Source of the DNA: Silurus meridionalis
Lineage: Eukaryota > Chordata > Actinopteri > Siluriformes > Siluridae
NCBI RefSeq assembly: GCF_014805685.1
Contig: NC_060890.1
Coordinates: forward strand, 14,380,500 to 14,444,499
Length of the DNA: 64,000 nucleotides
Reading direction: 5' to 3'
Below, piece by piece: positions 14,552 through 26,755 of the stretch. Numbering within the stretch: the stretch's first letter is position 1; every line of letters begins with the position of its first letter. The translations under genes and the position numbers were made by a program. The notes beneath the pieces were generated by a model that did not search any database, was not told the origin of the DNA, and saw only the letters and a list, made by a program, of their open reading frames with translations.

Positions 14552-16499
14552 AGCTGCATGGCAAAGGCAGAGAGCTCTTAGCACAATGGGTGCACAGGGC
14601 TATGAACAGCCAAAGGTGGAAAGGTAGGGATGTGCTGGGCCAAGAGAAACTGTGTTTTAGTCCGGTGATGAATCACCTGTGTGCAATCAGAGGAGGCCAT
14701 TGCAGAGGCTGCAGCCTTCAGACAGGGACTATGATGGATGAAGTAAAAGACATCTTTCCTCTCACACACTCTCTACGTCACACACTTCCTATACTCACAG
14801 GACATTATCTCACTGCAGGCCACACACATGTAACAAGAAAGGATCCAAGAACTCCATGCACATGAACAACATTATTCCAAAGCATTGAATTCTGGTTCAT
14901 AGTCACTTTCACCCCATTCCCTGAAAACACACACAAACATACACTGAGGAAGAAGAGAGCTCCATTTCCTTTTATTATTTACTTTACATTTTCCCAAAAT
15001 ATAAATAGTGAGAGTGATGAGTTCAGGTAGGTCTTGCAGTCATTATTGCATTACCAGAGAGACACAATACACACCTTCCCCCCTGTGTCTCATCTAAAAG
15101 GGTTTCCCAGCAGCACTCATGAGAGCAGCGCTCATCAGATAGATGGAGATAGAGATGAGTAAAACAGGCCTGGCTTAGCAACGCATCCGAGTTGAAAATG
15201 AAAACAATGTTTGGAAAATTTAAGGAGTAATTTGCAAATTTTTAGAATCATCTTCTGTCTGTAAAAAGAACTGTTTTTGCAGTGGGAACAATCCTTCTTT
15301 TTTCCTCCAACTAACTACACATATTTGTCAAGAACTGCCTTTTACTGGAAATAACCCAAACTGAGCAGGTGGGATCGATTCTTTTGGCACTAGACACATT
15401 GCATTGCATTTGGTTTTAAAATTTATTATAGGTGTAGACATTTAAATAGATTTTTGAAAGCTGTTACCTTGACATTAATAATTCTCCAAATGATTGTAAC
15501 TTTAAGGTTTTAGTGATGTTTCTTAAAAAATTTCTTGGACCCATTTCTCTGAGCCCAATTATTTTTGTTTTAAAGTATGGTTTTTTTTTATTAAACAGTG
15601 TTGAATGTAATGTAGAACACTTTTGTTAGTGGAATTTTAATAAATAATGTAAACAAATAAGTAGATAAATGAAAACACAAGTAATATGGTGTAACTAAAG
15701 GTTGTGTATTCATGTACTATGTTTGTTGCATTAAAATTTGAAAAATGCTTTAGTTATGAGAGAAAATTATATTAAAAGTACATATGACATGAAAACTCTA
15801 ATTTATAACATCTACTTAATCTACCTTTATAGTCTGTTTTGAGTGATGATAGGCATAGTGTCACAGCTGTTCATTATCTGTTATCTTTTCTCTTTTGTAG
15901 TGCATGATGGGAGAGGGGATTGTAAATAAAGATAATTACTCAATACATCATTTGTTTGACAAATATCAACTCATCACATTCATCAACTGTACACAATTGT
16001 TTAGTGTTCATACACAAAATACTCATGTATACACAACAAAGATAAATTATATTCCAATAAGTACAGAACAAAAAAGAGAGATATGTGTAAACAAGTGCAA
16101 CTCATTCATTCAGCTTCAGTAAGCAATTTATCTAGGTCATAATCATGCTGGATTTGGAGCCAATCTTGGAGATACTAGGCACAGGGTGGGAAAGCACCCT
16201 GTACAGTTGTAGGTGATAGTGAACAACTTACTTCATATTTCTTCATGGCCTCTTTGTGTCACTGCCAGAGGGACCCCTGGCACTCTTTCTCTACTCAAAG
16301 TCCTGTGAGCTTTGATCCCTGTGCAGAATTCCTGGGCCCATGACCTCCTGCCTAGGAGCATGGGTAAATTTGCATAGCTGGCGTGTCTGACAGGCTATAC
16401 AGCTTGATGTTTGGCTGGTTGTCTGATAGTGGGAGCTCCATGCCACAGCTGGACTTTTGCTGGCTCACTGTGCCAGTTCTTCAACTGATGCAAGACTAA
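14547..16499. other. Intergenic, no gene seen
   Basis: Mostly A/T-rich unique sequence. Around 16142-16205 (ctggatttggagccaatct and a following cagggtgggaaagcaccctg) it looks like a worn copy of a common fish dispersed repeat. Confidence 0.45.
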
Positions 16500-16936
16500 A
16501 TTGCAGCACCACTATGAGGGTCCCAGAACCCTGGATCATCATTCCCAAAAATTCTTATTAATACAACAAATTAAAATGATACAAGATATTTCTAAATATA
16601 ATAATAATTGTGAATCCACTGTGTTGTTTTTTGTTTATTTTGCTCTCTTGGGAGTTTGAATTTAGCGGTAATGTATTATGTGTCCGGAGCAGCCCCTTTA
16701 AAAAGGTAGCGGATGGAGGTAAGACATGTGACCGAGGCATTATGACATGCATCAAGAGTGAGTCATAGACAGATGTGGCAGAGAGAATCCAGTAATTTCC
16801 CAAAATAAAACATCATTCAGAATCAAATAATAATAATAACTGAAATAATGTAAGTTATGTATTCTTTCTGTGCGGGCAGGTACCAATTGACCCCCGGACC
16901 GGTGCCGGTCCGTGGCCCAGGGGTTGGGGACCACTG
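16500..16936 (-). mobile_element. hAT-like element end (fragment)
   Basis: The minus strand starts at 16936 with cagtggtccccaacccc and continues through the ggaccgg/ccggtccg palindrome at 16896-16913, a typical hAT terminal region. The other end and a target duplication were not found, so the 16500 limit is a guess. Confidence 0.45.
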
Positions 16937-17272
16937 ATATACAGTATATGTCTTCTCAGCAGTGATGTACTATACATGGAAATAATTCCATGTCTGGAAA
17001 GAAATCGTTTCGAAACGAGTTATTCGAAAATATTAAAGATATTTGCAATTGTTGACAGTATTATTATACATTTTCACATAATCAGTGTTGAGGTTCAAAA
17101 ACAAATTATTAAAATTTAATTTTTTAACATGTTGAAAAATAACCAGCATGAAAAAGTTAATAATTTAATCAAAACATTACACTGGTGGTCCTGCCTGAAT
17201 TGTACTCTGCCCTGGAGACAGTCAGTTAAAAGATATTATGTTATATTTAACTCTCCCTTGCTCTCTTTCTTA

Positions 17273-17333
<61 letters not shown>

Positions 17334-17808
17334 GAAACAATATCAAAGAAAGAAAAACCAACAATGTAAAATATATGCAGGAAAAAAAACAGCTAATAGC
17401 AGGCTACAAAAGTGGACATTAATGTTGCAGAGTGCTATATAATACTGCAGCAGCATGCAGGTCATTCAGTTCTGCATACTGGTGTGAATGTGCTGTGGAT
17501 GGATATGCAGCATATGCAGCAGGCCCAAGGAGATTGGGTTGAGGATGGATGTATGGGGTGAGCTGGAAAGCTTCCATGCCCTTGACCCCCTCCCTCGCCT
17601 CAGCCTCAGAGTTGGACTGTATCACTGTGTTCAGCACTTATGAGCAGCTGACAGCCATTCATTCACACGTGTGGATCATAGAAGAGGGAATATAGCTTTT
17701 TCTTTCTCCCTTACAAGAAAAAGAGCAAGGTAAAAACATGGAAAGGAAAAGTAACATGTCAGTCCTTTTAAAAAGAAGATGTGTAAGAAGAAGTGTAAAA
17801 CATTATCT
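16937..17808. other. Intergenic with (CA)n array
   Basis: Unique sequence with a CA microsatellite at 17276-17332. No gene seen. Confidence 0.6.
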
Positions 17809-17816
17809 CTTTTTAG
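17809..17816 (+). repeat. Target-site duplication CTTTTTAG (left)
   Basis: Exact 8-bp match to 19904-19911, flanking the CAGTGGCGGGC termini; eight bases is the hAT signature. Confidence 0.9.
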
Positions 17817-18586
17817 CAGTGGCGGGCGGTCAGGGCCAGCAAAGCCTTCTCTGCTGGCCTAAACACTATCAAAAGCACTGACCTACATTAACAACATAAA
17901 TTCTAATATTTGTTCCATGAAATTGTGTTTTAATTAATTTCCAACAGTCTATTTTCTTCATTTTGTAGAGTTTCTCTTAGCTGCACTGCTTCCAGTACGT
18001 GTTTGTGGATGTTTTTTGTCAAATCAGATTTCAGCTTCTATGTGCTGCCATGTCAATCTACTCTGCCCAGGGCCTTCAAAGTCTGTTCTGCTGGCGTTTT
18101 TGACCATAGTCTTCTTAGAAAATAGCTCTGTTTCTTTAACCAATCAGATTTCATATTCGCCACACAGGGCCAGCTAGCTGGCCCAAAATAGCGTCAGCAT
18201 TTTTCTGTCCTCTGATTGGTTGGTCAGAGGGAAACCCTGAAGCTAGCTAGCTTGTCTCAGCCTGGGAAAGAGTTTGTTCACCACTGCTAGACCTGTGAAT
18301 ACAAGCGGTACCACTGGCTTACAGCTTCTGAAAAGCGGTGCAAATTATGAGTCTGCATCTCTGGTGAGTAGGTTGGATTTTATTTACATTTTTAATGTTT
18401 TTGTCATGATATTAGACAAATATTGATTCTGAACTGCTCCAGATGATGTGCACAGGTGCACAGTTGCGGTGGTAGTGTAGATTGGTACTGGGTTTCTTGC
18501 TTTAGTAAAATGGTATTCACTCTCCATATGTGAAATGCCTCTATCTCTGTAATGCCACTCGTTGTTATATTGCGTTTTTGTATAGT

Positions 18587-18927
18587 TGTCAGGCTGGGAG
18601 AAACGGAGGCAGAATCCGGGTTGGTATATCCGTGGTACGCCCAGAAGGGCAAGGTCCACAATGTCCGTACTGGGAACGAAGCGCTGTAGTAATATCTGTG
18701 GTGCGCCTGAGATGAGGTGCGGTCCACAAAAGAGAGAGAGAGAGAGTCGAGAGTCGAGAGTCTTGCCAGCATAACTTGCAATAACCAACAGTGAGAGACT
18801 CTAGAACCAGAGCTTATAAAGGTGTGTGGCTGATGAGTCCCAGGTGTTTGAGATCAAGGTCGGGAATGGCAGAGATAGCGGCAGCATGACAGCCGCCGAA
18901 GGGGGCATGGCAGGGGAATCCCTGACA
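18587..18927. repeat. Left LTR-like terminal repeat (341 bp)
   Basis: Shares its start, the gcataacttgcaataacc block and its end with the right copy. It carries about 110 extra bases near 18615-18730 made of two imperfect units, each containing a form of gtggtacgcc and ggtccacaa. Confidence 0.85.
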
Positions 18928-19527
18928 GTGGCAGAGCGACGTCCTCAGCGGGGATCAGAGGCCGAGCAATGCACTCGGTAGCAGATCTCGAGCAGAAAGA
19001 CACCCTTGGCGGAGTCCTGAGGCAGAGCGACGCCCTCTGCGGGGTTCATAGGCTGAGCAACGTCCTCAGTGGAGCTTACAGGCTGGATGACCCACTGGGC
19101 GGAGATCGTTAGCGGAGAGACGCCCTCGGCCGAGTTCAGGGGCTGAGCGACATCCTCGGCAGAGATCAGAGGCCGAGCGACGTTCTCGGCAGAAATCGGG
19201 GGCCGAGTGACGCCCACGGTGGAGTCCAGAGGCCATGCGACGCCCACGGCGCAGTTCAGAGGCCAAGCGATGCCCACGGTGGTGCCCAGAAGCCGAGCGA
19301 CATCCTCAGCAGGGAGCGGAGGCTGAGTGACGTCCTCGGTGGGGATCGGGAGCAAAACAACGCCCTTGGTGGAGTCCAGAGGCCGAGCGATGCCCTCTGC
19401 AGGGGTTATAGGCTGGACGACCCCCTGGGCGGAGATTGGAGGTGGAGCGACGCCCTCGGCGGAGATCAGAGGTCGAGCGATGCCCACGGTGGAGTCCAGA
19501 GGCCGTGCGACGCCCACGCCGGAGTTC
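18928..19527 (-). repeat. 30-bp minisatellite, open as decapeptide repeats
   Basis: About 18-20 tandem 30-bp units. On the minus strand a 190-codon frame reads decapeptides such as GVARPLDSTV, GIARPLISAE and DVAQPLNSAE. The consensus is roughly [GD]VARPL-x-S-[AT]-[EV]. The plus strand is also partly open, as expected for units that are multiples of three. Nothing shows that it is translated. Confidence 0.85.
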
Positions 19528-19559
19528 AGATCATGTTTTTTTTTTTTGGTTGGTTATTC

Positions 19560-19790
19560 TGTCAGGCTGGGAGAAACGGAGGCGGAAGCCATAGCTGGTA
19601 AAGCGGGAGAGAGAGAGAGAGAGTCTTGCCAGCATAACTTGCAATAACCGACAGCGAGAGACTCTAGAACCGGAGATTATAAAGGTGTGTGGCTGATGAG
19701 TCCCAGGTGTTCGAGATCAAGGCCGGGACCAGCTGAGATAGTGGCAGCATGACAGCCGCTGATGGGGGCGTGGCAGGGGAATCCCTAACA
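19560..19790. repeat. Right LTR-like terminal repeat (231 bp)
   Basis: Shorter copy of the terminal repeat, ending CCCTAACA, followed by the ATAGT duplication. Confidence 0.85.
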
Positions 19791-19903
19791 ATAGTTTTGA
19801 TGGTTTATATAATCGCAACGTGATAGTGGTGGTATTAAGAGGTGAATTAAATCGGGTAAGTCCTCACTGAAGGCCCAGGTACCAATTGCAAGGCCCGCCA
19901 CTG

Positions 19904-19911
19904 CTTTTTAG
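19904..19911 (+). repeat. Target-site duplication CTTTTTAG (right)
   Basis: Second copy of the 8-bp hAT target duplication. Confidence 0.9.
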
Positions 19912-22766
19912 TTAAATGGCACTGGATGTTTTGGTTTAGGTGTGTATGCCAAAGACTGAATTAATACCATGACTAATGTCACGACCACAAAATAGATTAC
20001 ATTTGGTGAATTTTACAATATATTTACAATGCTATGTCTTGTCACATTAAAGACTATTTACCACAATGAAAATAAAACTGTAACCTTCAGTTATCTACCA
20101 AAGCACATTACATTACCACAGTATTTAGAGCACAAACTCTTTTACTGCCATTGACACACTTAACAAATGTAGCATATGATTTAGCTACTCTACTTCTTAT
20201 AGCCATTTGGCTATAAACCCATTCACCCTGAAAAAAAAACGGCCTAGTTTGATATTCAGTGGAAAACCCAAGTAGTGTTTTATTCAGTAGACAGTCGTTA
20301 TGATTCAGAATTTTTTCTCTTTAAAGTAAAATTCAGCTTAATCAATGATTAATCCTTAAAATTATGTATTTAAACCTCCCAAAGACTACAAAATTGCTAT
20401 TTCTTTCCATTGTTAATAGCCAGGTTTAACACCTATTTCACCTTGCATTCAAGTGTCAATAAAATATCCTCAAAGAGACGGAACCCCAGTGTCTGTATTG
20501 TTCCCAAGGGCTCTGCAAACAGGAGAAAAATCTAATGATGTACACCCCCACTATCCAGCCAATCAGAAAATAAGCAAAAGCAAAATGCAGGTGTTTTGTG
20601 GTGTGACTTGGGGTGGAAAACTGAAAAGATATCAATTTTGTATTAGTTTACATTTTTAATATTAGCTAAGAAAAACCTGATTATATCTCGCAAAAAAAAA
20701 TTTCAAAAAGAGGCAGAACTTTATTTTTGTTGTTGATTCCTTTTCATTTATGCTTGCATCCCTGTTTATCTATGTTTTTCTAACATTCGAGCTTGGTCAG
20801 CAGGAACTGTTGAACATTAAGGAAACACTGCAGGTCTGTGTATTTCCACAGGAAATAAACTGTTGCTTCCTCTTGGTCATGGAGAAACTAGAGCTCATTT
20901 TACCATCACACAATTAGTACAATTAAATCCAAAAGAGCAGAACAAAAAGAGCAAAAAGAGAGATGTGACCATTTATAAAAACTGGAAATAAAAAACCTTA
21001 AAAGCTGTATATATCAAAATGTAATCCCCTGTAATTTTTTAATAACCATTTTTATTCATCAAACAGAAAAATGACAAATGAGAAGTCTTGTTTTAAATTA
21101 TATTGGAAAGTAAAATATTATTAATGGTTTTTTTTTAATCTCATGTCAATCAAAGATTTATTGGAGCTATTCAAATGTTTACATATCTGTTTGCATTACA
21201 TATGATTGTGTTCAATTTCATAATCCTTGAACATTTTCAATTTTCAAATGTTCTGATTATAGGGAGCTTGCAGCATAATTGCAGCCATAAATCTAATTTA
21301 TTTTCTCAGCATGGAATCTTTTTCCTGTTTTATCATTATCTGTATTTCTTCAGATAATGAAGCATTTCTTCTGGTTATCATTAAGGCCTGAGCCATGTGG
21401 AGAGAGTGGGAGAGAGGAAGGAAGAGAGGGGAATAAAAAGGAAGGGGGACAGGGGCAGGGCTGTGGAACATTAATAACATATTTGTGCCATTGTTTGAAT
21501 GGTTACACTTGAGCAGTGCTGAAATTAAGCAATGCTGTTTGAGATGTACAGATGTGGAATAGGCCATTACAGCCCACCTGAGGGCCTTTTCCTCTAAAAA
21601 GGTTGCTGAGGACCCTGGAATGAGATGCAGGTCTATATGGATTCACAAGAAAGGGAAAGCAGTCTTTGTCCAATGGTGTATTCCTTATATCCCTCCATTT
21701 TCTTGCACTCTTCTTTCTTTCATGTCTAACTTGTTACATGTTCTTCATGTAATCTTCATGTGAAAATAATTAATAGTCTTCGCATAGAGGCTCATGTACA
21801 TACATATATAGCCTATTGTACTATATAAGACTACTAAGACTAGGTTCTCTTGCATGCTCTGGCCTTACAAACAAATTCACTCAAACACTTGCTTACACAC
21901 AGCACACAGGCAAGCTGGGGATCTGTCAGCTGCTTATAAGCATATGATGGATGGGCTCTCAGCCCTTTAAACCAATACCATCAGAGCAGCATGCACGCCT
22001 TTCTAAACTCAACAGCAGCCCCTCATTCAGCACCCCCACCCTCCTACTTGCACATATCCCTAAGCCACTCCCTCAGCCCTGAGACAGCCGCTCACCATGC
22101 AGGCCAGACAGGGTCACACAGAGGGCATGCCATTTATGAGCTTATGTTATTCGTCTTCGCTCACAGCAGCACACTGTGCCAGTGTCATGCCTGGTTCTCA
22201 AGTAGCATACAGGGAAGTAGAGTGAGCAACAGGGTTACAAGAATTACTTGTCAGGGAGAGAATACCAATTTCATACACATAATCCCATGCATGTGAACAA
22301 AGGCCATTCGTATAAAATATAATTAATATACAGTATTTCATATCATACACATAAGGCTATATAGTATATCAAGTCTTGTTTAAAGAAGATTTAAAATGTG
22401 AATTAGATGTAAATGTAAGAATAATGTTTATTTTACAAGTGAAAGCAGGAATTCTTAAAATATGTAGCCATGGAATAAAATCACATTCTAATCAAACACT
22501 AATGCATTACTTAATTATAATTCAGCTCAGCACATTAAGCAAATTTGTACTATTATATTTATTTACTAGAGCTTTTAGGAGCTTTTAATTCCTAAACCTT
22601 CCGCCCACAGAATGAAATCCAGTCACACTATCTTATAATTTATTTTCATATTGTATTAACAGCAATTAGGTTGAATTTGGCTTTATTTACATGTGCTTAT
22701 GAGTTTATAAAAAGTAATGACAAAAAATACTACAAGTAACATATATGATAATTTTTTTAAATGTTA

Positions 22767-22770
<4 letters not shown>
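19912..22770. other. Intergenic, no gene seen
   Basis: A/T-rich unique sequence with a slightly GC-richer part near 21960-22200. No exon or repeat family recognised. Confidence 0.5.

Positions 22771-22834
<64 letters not shown>
22771..22834. repeat. (TA)n microsatellite
   Basis: About 32 TA units directly upstream of a Tc1 remnant; Tc1 elements insert at TA. Confidence 0.95.
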
Positions 22835-22837
<3 letters not shown>

Positions 22838-22849
22838 ACATATATATAA

Positions 22850-23395
22850 AAGAATGGACGAAAATCCAATCCACAGATGAGTCCAAATATGAAATTTTTG
22901 GCTCTAACAGAGTTATTTAAGACCAGAGAAATGATGTTTTCAGACTGGCTCCTGCGCTGACAGTCAAACATGAAGTTGAAAGCTGGTTTGGGGTTGTTTT
23001 GGAGCAGGGGAGGTTGGACAAAAGAATCTTGAACCAACATGGCTTTCATACCATTCTTCATCGTACAACTCCATATGGACTGCGGCTAATTTAAACCACC
23101 TTCACTATACACCAAGACATTGACCTGAAGAATACATCCAAGCTCTGTAAGCATTATTTAGAGCGCAAACAGTTGGCTACCATGGAATGGCCTGCCCAGT
23201 CACTGCACCTAAATCCTGTTGAACTGGTTTGGGTTAAACTGGATATCCAATATCCAATTAGCAAAGAATACCTTTGGCAAGTTTTACAAAGGCATGGCAA
23301 ATTATTTCAGCTGAACTATTAAAGAAACTAACTTTCTGCAAGGGTCCAAAGCTGTTATTCATGCTAAAGAAGGAATTTTCTTTGAAAATAAAGTT
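22850..23395 (+). mobile_element. Tc1/mariner transposase remnant (C-terminal half)
   Basis: Plus strand reads STDESKYEIFGSNR (catalytic second-Asp region), then DLKNTSKLCKHYLERK and LNPVELVWVKLD, matching the C-terminal half of fish Tc1 transposases (compare the family DPKHTSK and SPDLNPIE motifs). Several stops and frame changes; no N-terminal half or inverted repeats seen. Inactive fragment. Confidence 0.85.
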
Positions 23396-23752
23396 TAACA
23401 TTTATATATTTATATATTTGCTTGGTTAAAGAAAATCTCCATACAGTTAAATTATCTACTTTGTTGCATATGAACCTGAATTACTTTGGTATGTTATTAA
23501 TTAGGTTGTTACTATGCATTTAGCCCATTTCTCTCTCTCAGGGTACATAAAACTAGTTTGATGCATTTTACAAATCCTCCTGAAGCTATTTGTAAATTAA
23601 ATTTGTCCGAAAGGTCACATGTAGATCCACCACCACATATAAAGTCTCTCAAAAAGGATATACTTAAGACACAGTTTATGATGGTTATTAGATTAAGAAG
23701 ATTTTGTAGAAAACATTAGACATTCCAGAAAAAATACTGACATTTTTAAACT

Positions 23753-23760
23753 GTGTAGGA
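23753..23760 (+). repeat. Target-site duplication (left) of hAT MITE
   Basis: GTGTAGGA; the right copy at 23936-23943 is GTGTAAGA, 7 of 8 identical. Confidence 0.75.
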
Positions 23761-23935
23761 CAGGGTCGCACACACTTTTTCAACATGCAAACTACTTATA
23801 AAATGACCAAGTCAAAATGACCTACCTACTATAAAAATGCATAAATAAATATCAAATTTTTTTATGTCATGCAATCTACCCACAATACCTTTGCGATTGA
23901 TTGGTAGATCGCAATCGACGTATTTGGCACCCCTG
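23761..23935. mobile_element. hAT-type MITE, 175 bp
   Basis: Starts CAGGGTCGCACACAC. The right end read as reverse complement starts CAGGGGTGCCAAATACG. Internal gctacttataaaatgacc-like and ttggtagatcgcaatcgacg blocks belong to a widespread vertebrate hAT end family. Near-perfect 8-bp target duplications flank it. Confidence 0.8.
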
Positions 23936-23943
23936 GTGTAAGA

Positions 23944-24998
23944 CATTTTGTTGGGGTGGACATATGGATTGTGGGAAGTGCTCAGCTATCACTACATCAC
24001 CTTCACTAGAATTGCATCAAACATTTACTTATTTCTTTAGCCTTTGTAAAAAATAAATCCCTTTACTTAGTGAATTTGCTAGTTATAGGATAATGGATTG
24101 TCATTGTGCAGTACTAAAGTTTTCAACTGTTTTCTTATAAAATACATACAATGATATAAAATTTTAAAATAAAAAGAGTAAAATAAATATATGGCTATTG
24201 TTATTTCATTTTAATTCCCATTTCCCAAGAGGGAAATAATAGTGGCTGTGAATCATACACGGGATGTATTTAACTAAATGTTTGAATTCTTTTCTCATTG
24301 TTGGTGCACCGCCATCTCAGTGGGGAGTATATCAACTTTCCTCCACACATAAAGTCCCTGCTCCCATGTGCTCCTGCAGTGGGTGGAAGAACATGATATG
24401 ATTACATTACTTCCTTAATGGGTCTATTCCGTTCAAAAATTCTAACATTCATGCCACCTGCGGTGCCTGCAGGCAAACTCTCATGTGCTACTGCTTTTAG
24501 CTTTAGCACATTCTGTTCCTTATTTTTTATTTTTGCATCCATGTCCCTTCTGTCTCTCAAATAGACATATGCACTAACAGACTCAGGAGAATGGGAGATA
24601 ATAATTACCGGACTCTCATTATGACCTTAAATAACCAGCTGCTTACAGCCCTACACAAACTGCTGAGCTCTTAATATAAGACATCACAAGTTTCCAATAA
24701 TCTGTGACATTCAAAAAGCATGATCTACATGTATAAATGCATAACAGTGCTGGATAGGTGGTCATTTCTTTTGTTAGGGATGCATAGGAGCAATGAAGGC
24801 TAAATAGCTCACTACATGAAAAAACCAAAACATACCAAAGGAATAAATGTTTTACATCTTTTTTTAATTAAAGGCAACAACAAATGCATTAAAATTAAGA
24901 TAAATAACTTGCCCAAACAATGCAAATATTCCCACAATGTTATATTCCCCACAATGTTAAAAAGTACATCAACCCAAAAATAATAATAATAATAACAA

Positions 24999-25048
<50 letters not shown>

Positions 25049-25759
25049 TAATCATCATCATCATCCTCAGTGGGTCTCATAGTCAGGTTGTACAATGATT
25101 CCACTTTTTATCTGAGACTTTCTGCCACACTGCTGATGCCAGTGCCATGATATTCTGCAATGAATCCAGTGTTTAGTTATGAAAATAACTTTTCTTTTTA
25201 TAGACCCCCAAAAAGTGACATTAAATTGATTTTCACATATGATTTTTTTTTAAAGCTTTTGCTTCTGCAGTGTAACAGCAACAAAGTTGTTAAAAAGTCT
25301 TTAGGACTGGAAGGCATTTCTGTCCTTTCTGAAAAATCTACATTAAACAGTCTTTACAGGCTTGCATATCAGGCAAAAAATATATGACAGACAATGGAGA
25401 ATAGAAATAAAAATGCGATTTTTGGCAAAGCATGAATAAAAAGTGACGAGAGGCAACATTGAGATTTGATCAATTTAAAACCACCCCCTCAAGCAGGTTC
25501 TGATTGTCCTTCATATCATGTGACACAGGCCTTCAGTGCCCGAAGTGCCCGCTGGTGTGCTGCATCATCCAACCTCACAGCAATGCTGTTACCAACACTA
25601 AAACCTTGCCAGCAACATTACTGAAACATTGCAGAAACAAAAAAACTGTTTCTGTCAAATTAAAATAAACAAACAGTAACTGCACCATAGTGTATGAACA
25701 TTGTCAATTTATCTGAAATTCACCAGCCAATGAAATTGCAGGTCTCCCATACCTTATAA
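23944..25759. other. Intergenic with ATT/ATC simple repeat
   Basis: Unique sequence with a trinucleotide array (TAA)n(TCA)n at about 24979-25065. No exon seen. Part of it could be distal 3' UTR if the polyadenylation site is further left than proposed. Confidence 0.5.
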
Positions 25760-25782
25760 TCTATTTACACAGACTTCATTCA

Positions 25783-25788
25783 TTTATT
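25783..25788 (-). terminator. Candidate polyadenylation signal AATAAA
   Basis: Reads TTTATT on the plus strand, the first such hexamer I found downstream of the bahcc1 stop. A lone hexamer is weak evidence. Confidence 0.3.
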
Positions 25789-26694
25789 GCAATCTGTAAA
25801 ATATCCCTTAGAGGTGCTTTGGTTTCTGCTTGGGAGGCCAGATTTCTTACATTAGCTATCTATTTACTAATACAGTAACTTTTTACTGACACACTGTTTG
25901 GATCTGGCAAAACATGGATGCATTGGCAACACATCATCTTGCATGACTGAAGTGCAAAAGTGCCACAAAGGCTTTTGTTGCATTTGTTCAACCTATAACC
26001 CACACAGAGGGCAATGCAATACACAAATGAATTCTGGAGGCTCTAAATGAAAATTGCAAAAACAAATGTGGAATAGATAACAATTATGTGGACACAGATG
26101 GCCCGTTCTGCATTAGTCACCCAGTGGACTGTTCAGCCACACTTATGCAGTATACTGAATATACTAACTTATTATGACCTGTTTTAAAAAAAACAGGTCA
26201 TGTACAGTGCTGAGCTGGTGATTTGTGGATCACACAACCCTCCAAAGCAAAACATAAAATAAAAGAAAAGAAAATAAGAAATTCCCAATCAAACAGTTCT
26301 CATTAAAAAAATAACACAATCAAGCGCAAAAAGAGGAATATAGTTCTCTCTTCCTTTATATTATATTTACATTAATACCTTTTATATATATTTATATATT
26401 TACACACATAAAATAAAACAATTGTACAACTATACACCTGAATAAAAGGTACAGCAAGTAAGAGGTACTGAAGTGTATGGCTTGCTTGAAAAATTAATTT
26501 AAACATTAAATTAAAATTATTTTCATGTTCAGTTGACTGGGCATTAAAAATGATTCCTGGAAAATCCCTGGATGCCCAGAAGGTGTCAAAAGAATGGATT
26601 GTACACCTAATACATTGACTCTCAACTTAATTCCTTAAAGGTTTAAGTCAACAGCATGACACCCAGATCCTTCTGTTTGTGGCCATACTCTGTA

Positions 26695-26698
<4 letters not shown>

Positions 26699-26753
<55 letters not shown>
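26699..26753. repeat. (CA)n microsatellite
   Basis: About 27 CA units inside the probable 3' UTR. Confidence 0.95.

Positions 26754-26755
<2 letters not shown>

Larger units (their letters stand above)
18587..19790. mobile_element. Small element with LTR-like ends and minisatellite core
   Basis: Two direct repeats (18587-18927 and 19560-19790) begin TGTCAGGCTGGGAGAAACGG and end in TGACA or TAACA, the TG...CA ends of LTRs. The 5-bp duplication ATAGT lies at 18582-18586 and 19791-19795. The interior (18928-19559) is only 632 bp and mostly a 30-bp tandem repeat. I see no gag-pol, no convincing primer-binding site and no polypurine tract. It resembles a terminal-repeat retrotransposon in miniature. 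Orientation is undecided; a TTATAAAGG box lies in each repeat on the plus strand. Confidence 0.8.
17817..19903. mobile_element. hAT-type element with a nested LTR-like insertion
   Basis: Begins CAGTGGCGGGCGGTCAGGGC. The right end read as reverse complement begins CAGTGGCGGGCCTTGCAATT, so 11 terminal bases are identical. It is flanked by an exact 8-bp duplication CTTTTTAG. Excluding the 1,204-bp inner element and its extra 5-bp target copy it is about 880 bp, too short for a transposase, and no transposase motif was seen. It is probably a non-autonomous hAT copy. Confidence 0.85.

Noticed and set aside
18945..19517. 190-codon minus-strand frame as a host protein gene
   Set aside because: It lies wholly within a minisatellite inside a mobile element, has no recognised domain, and stays open on both strands because the unit is 30 bp. 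Listed as a repeat instead.
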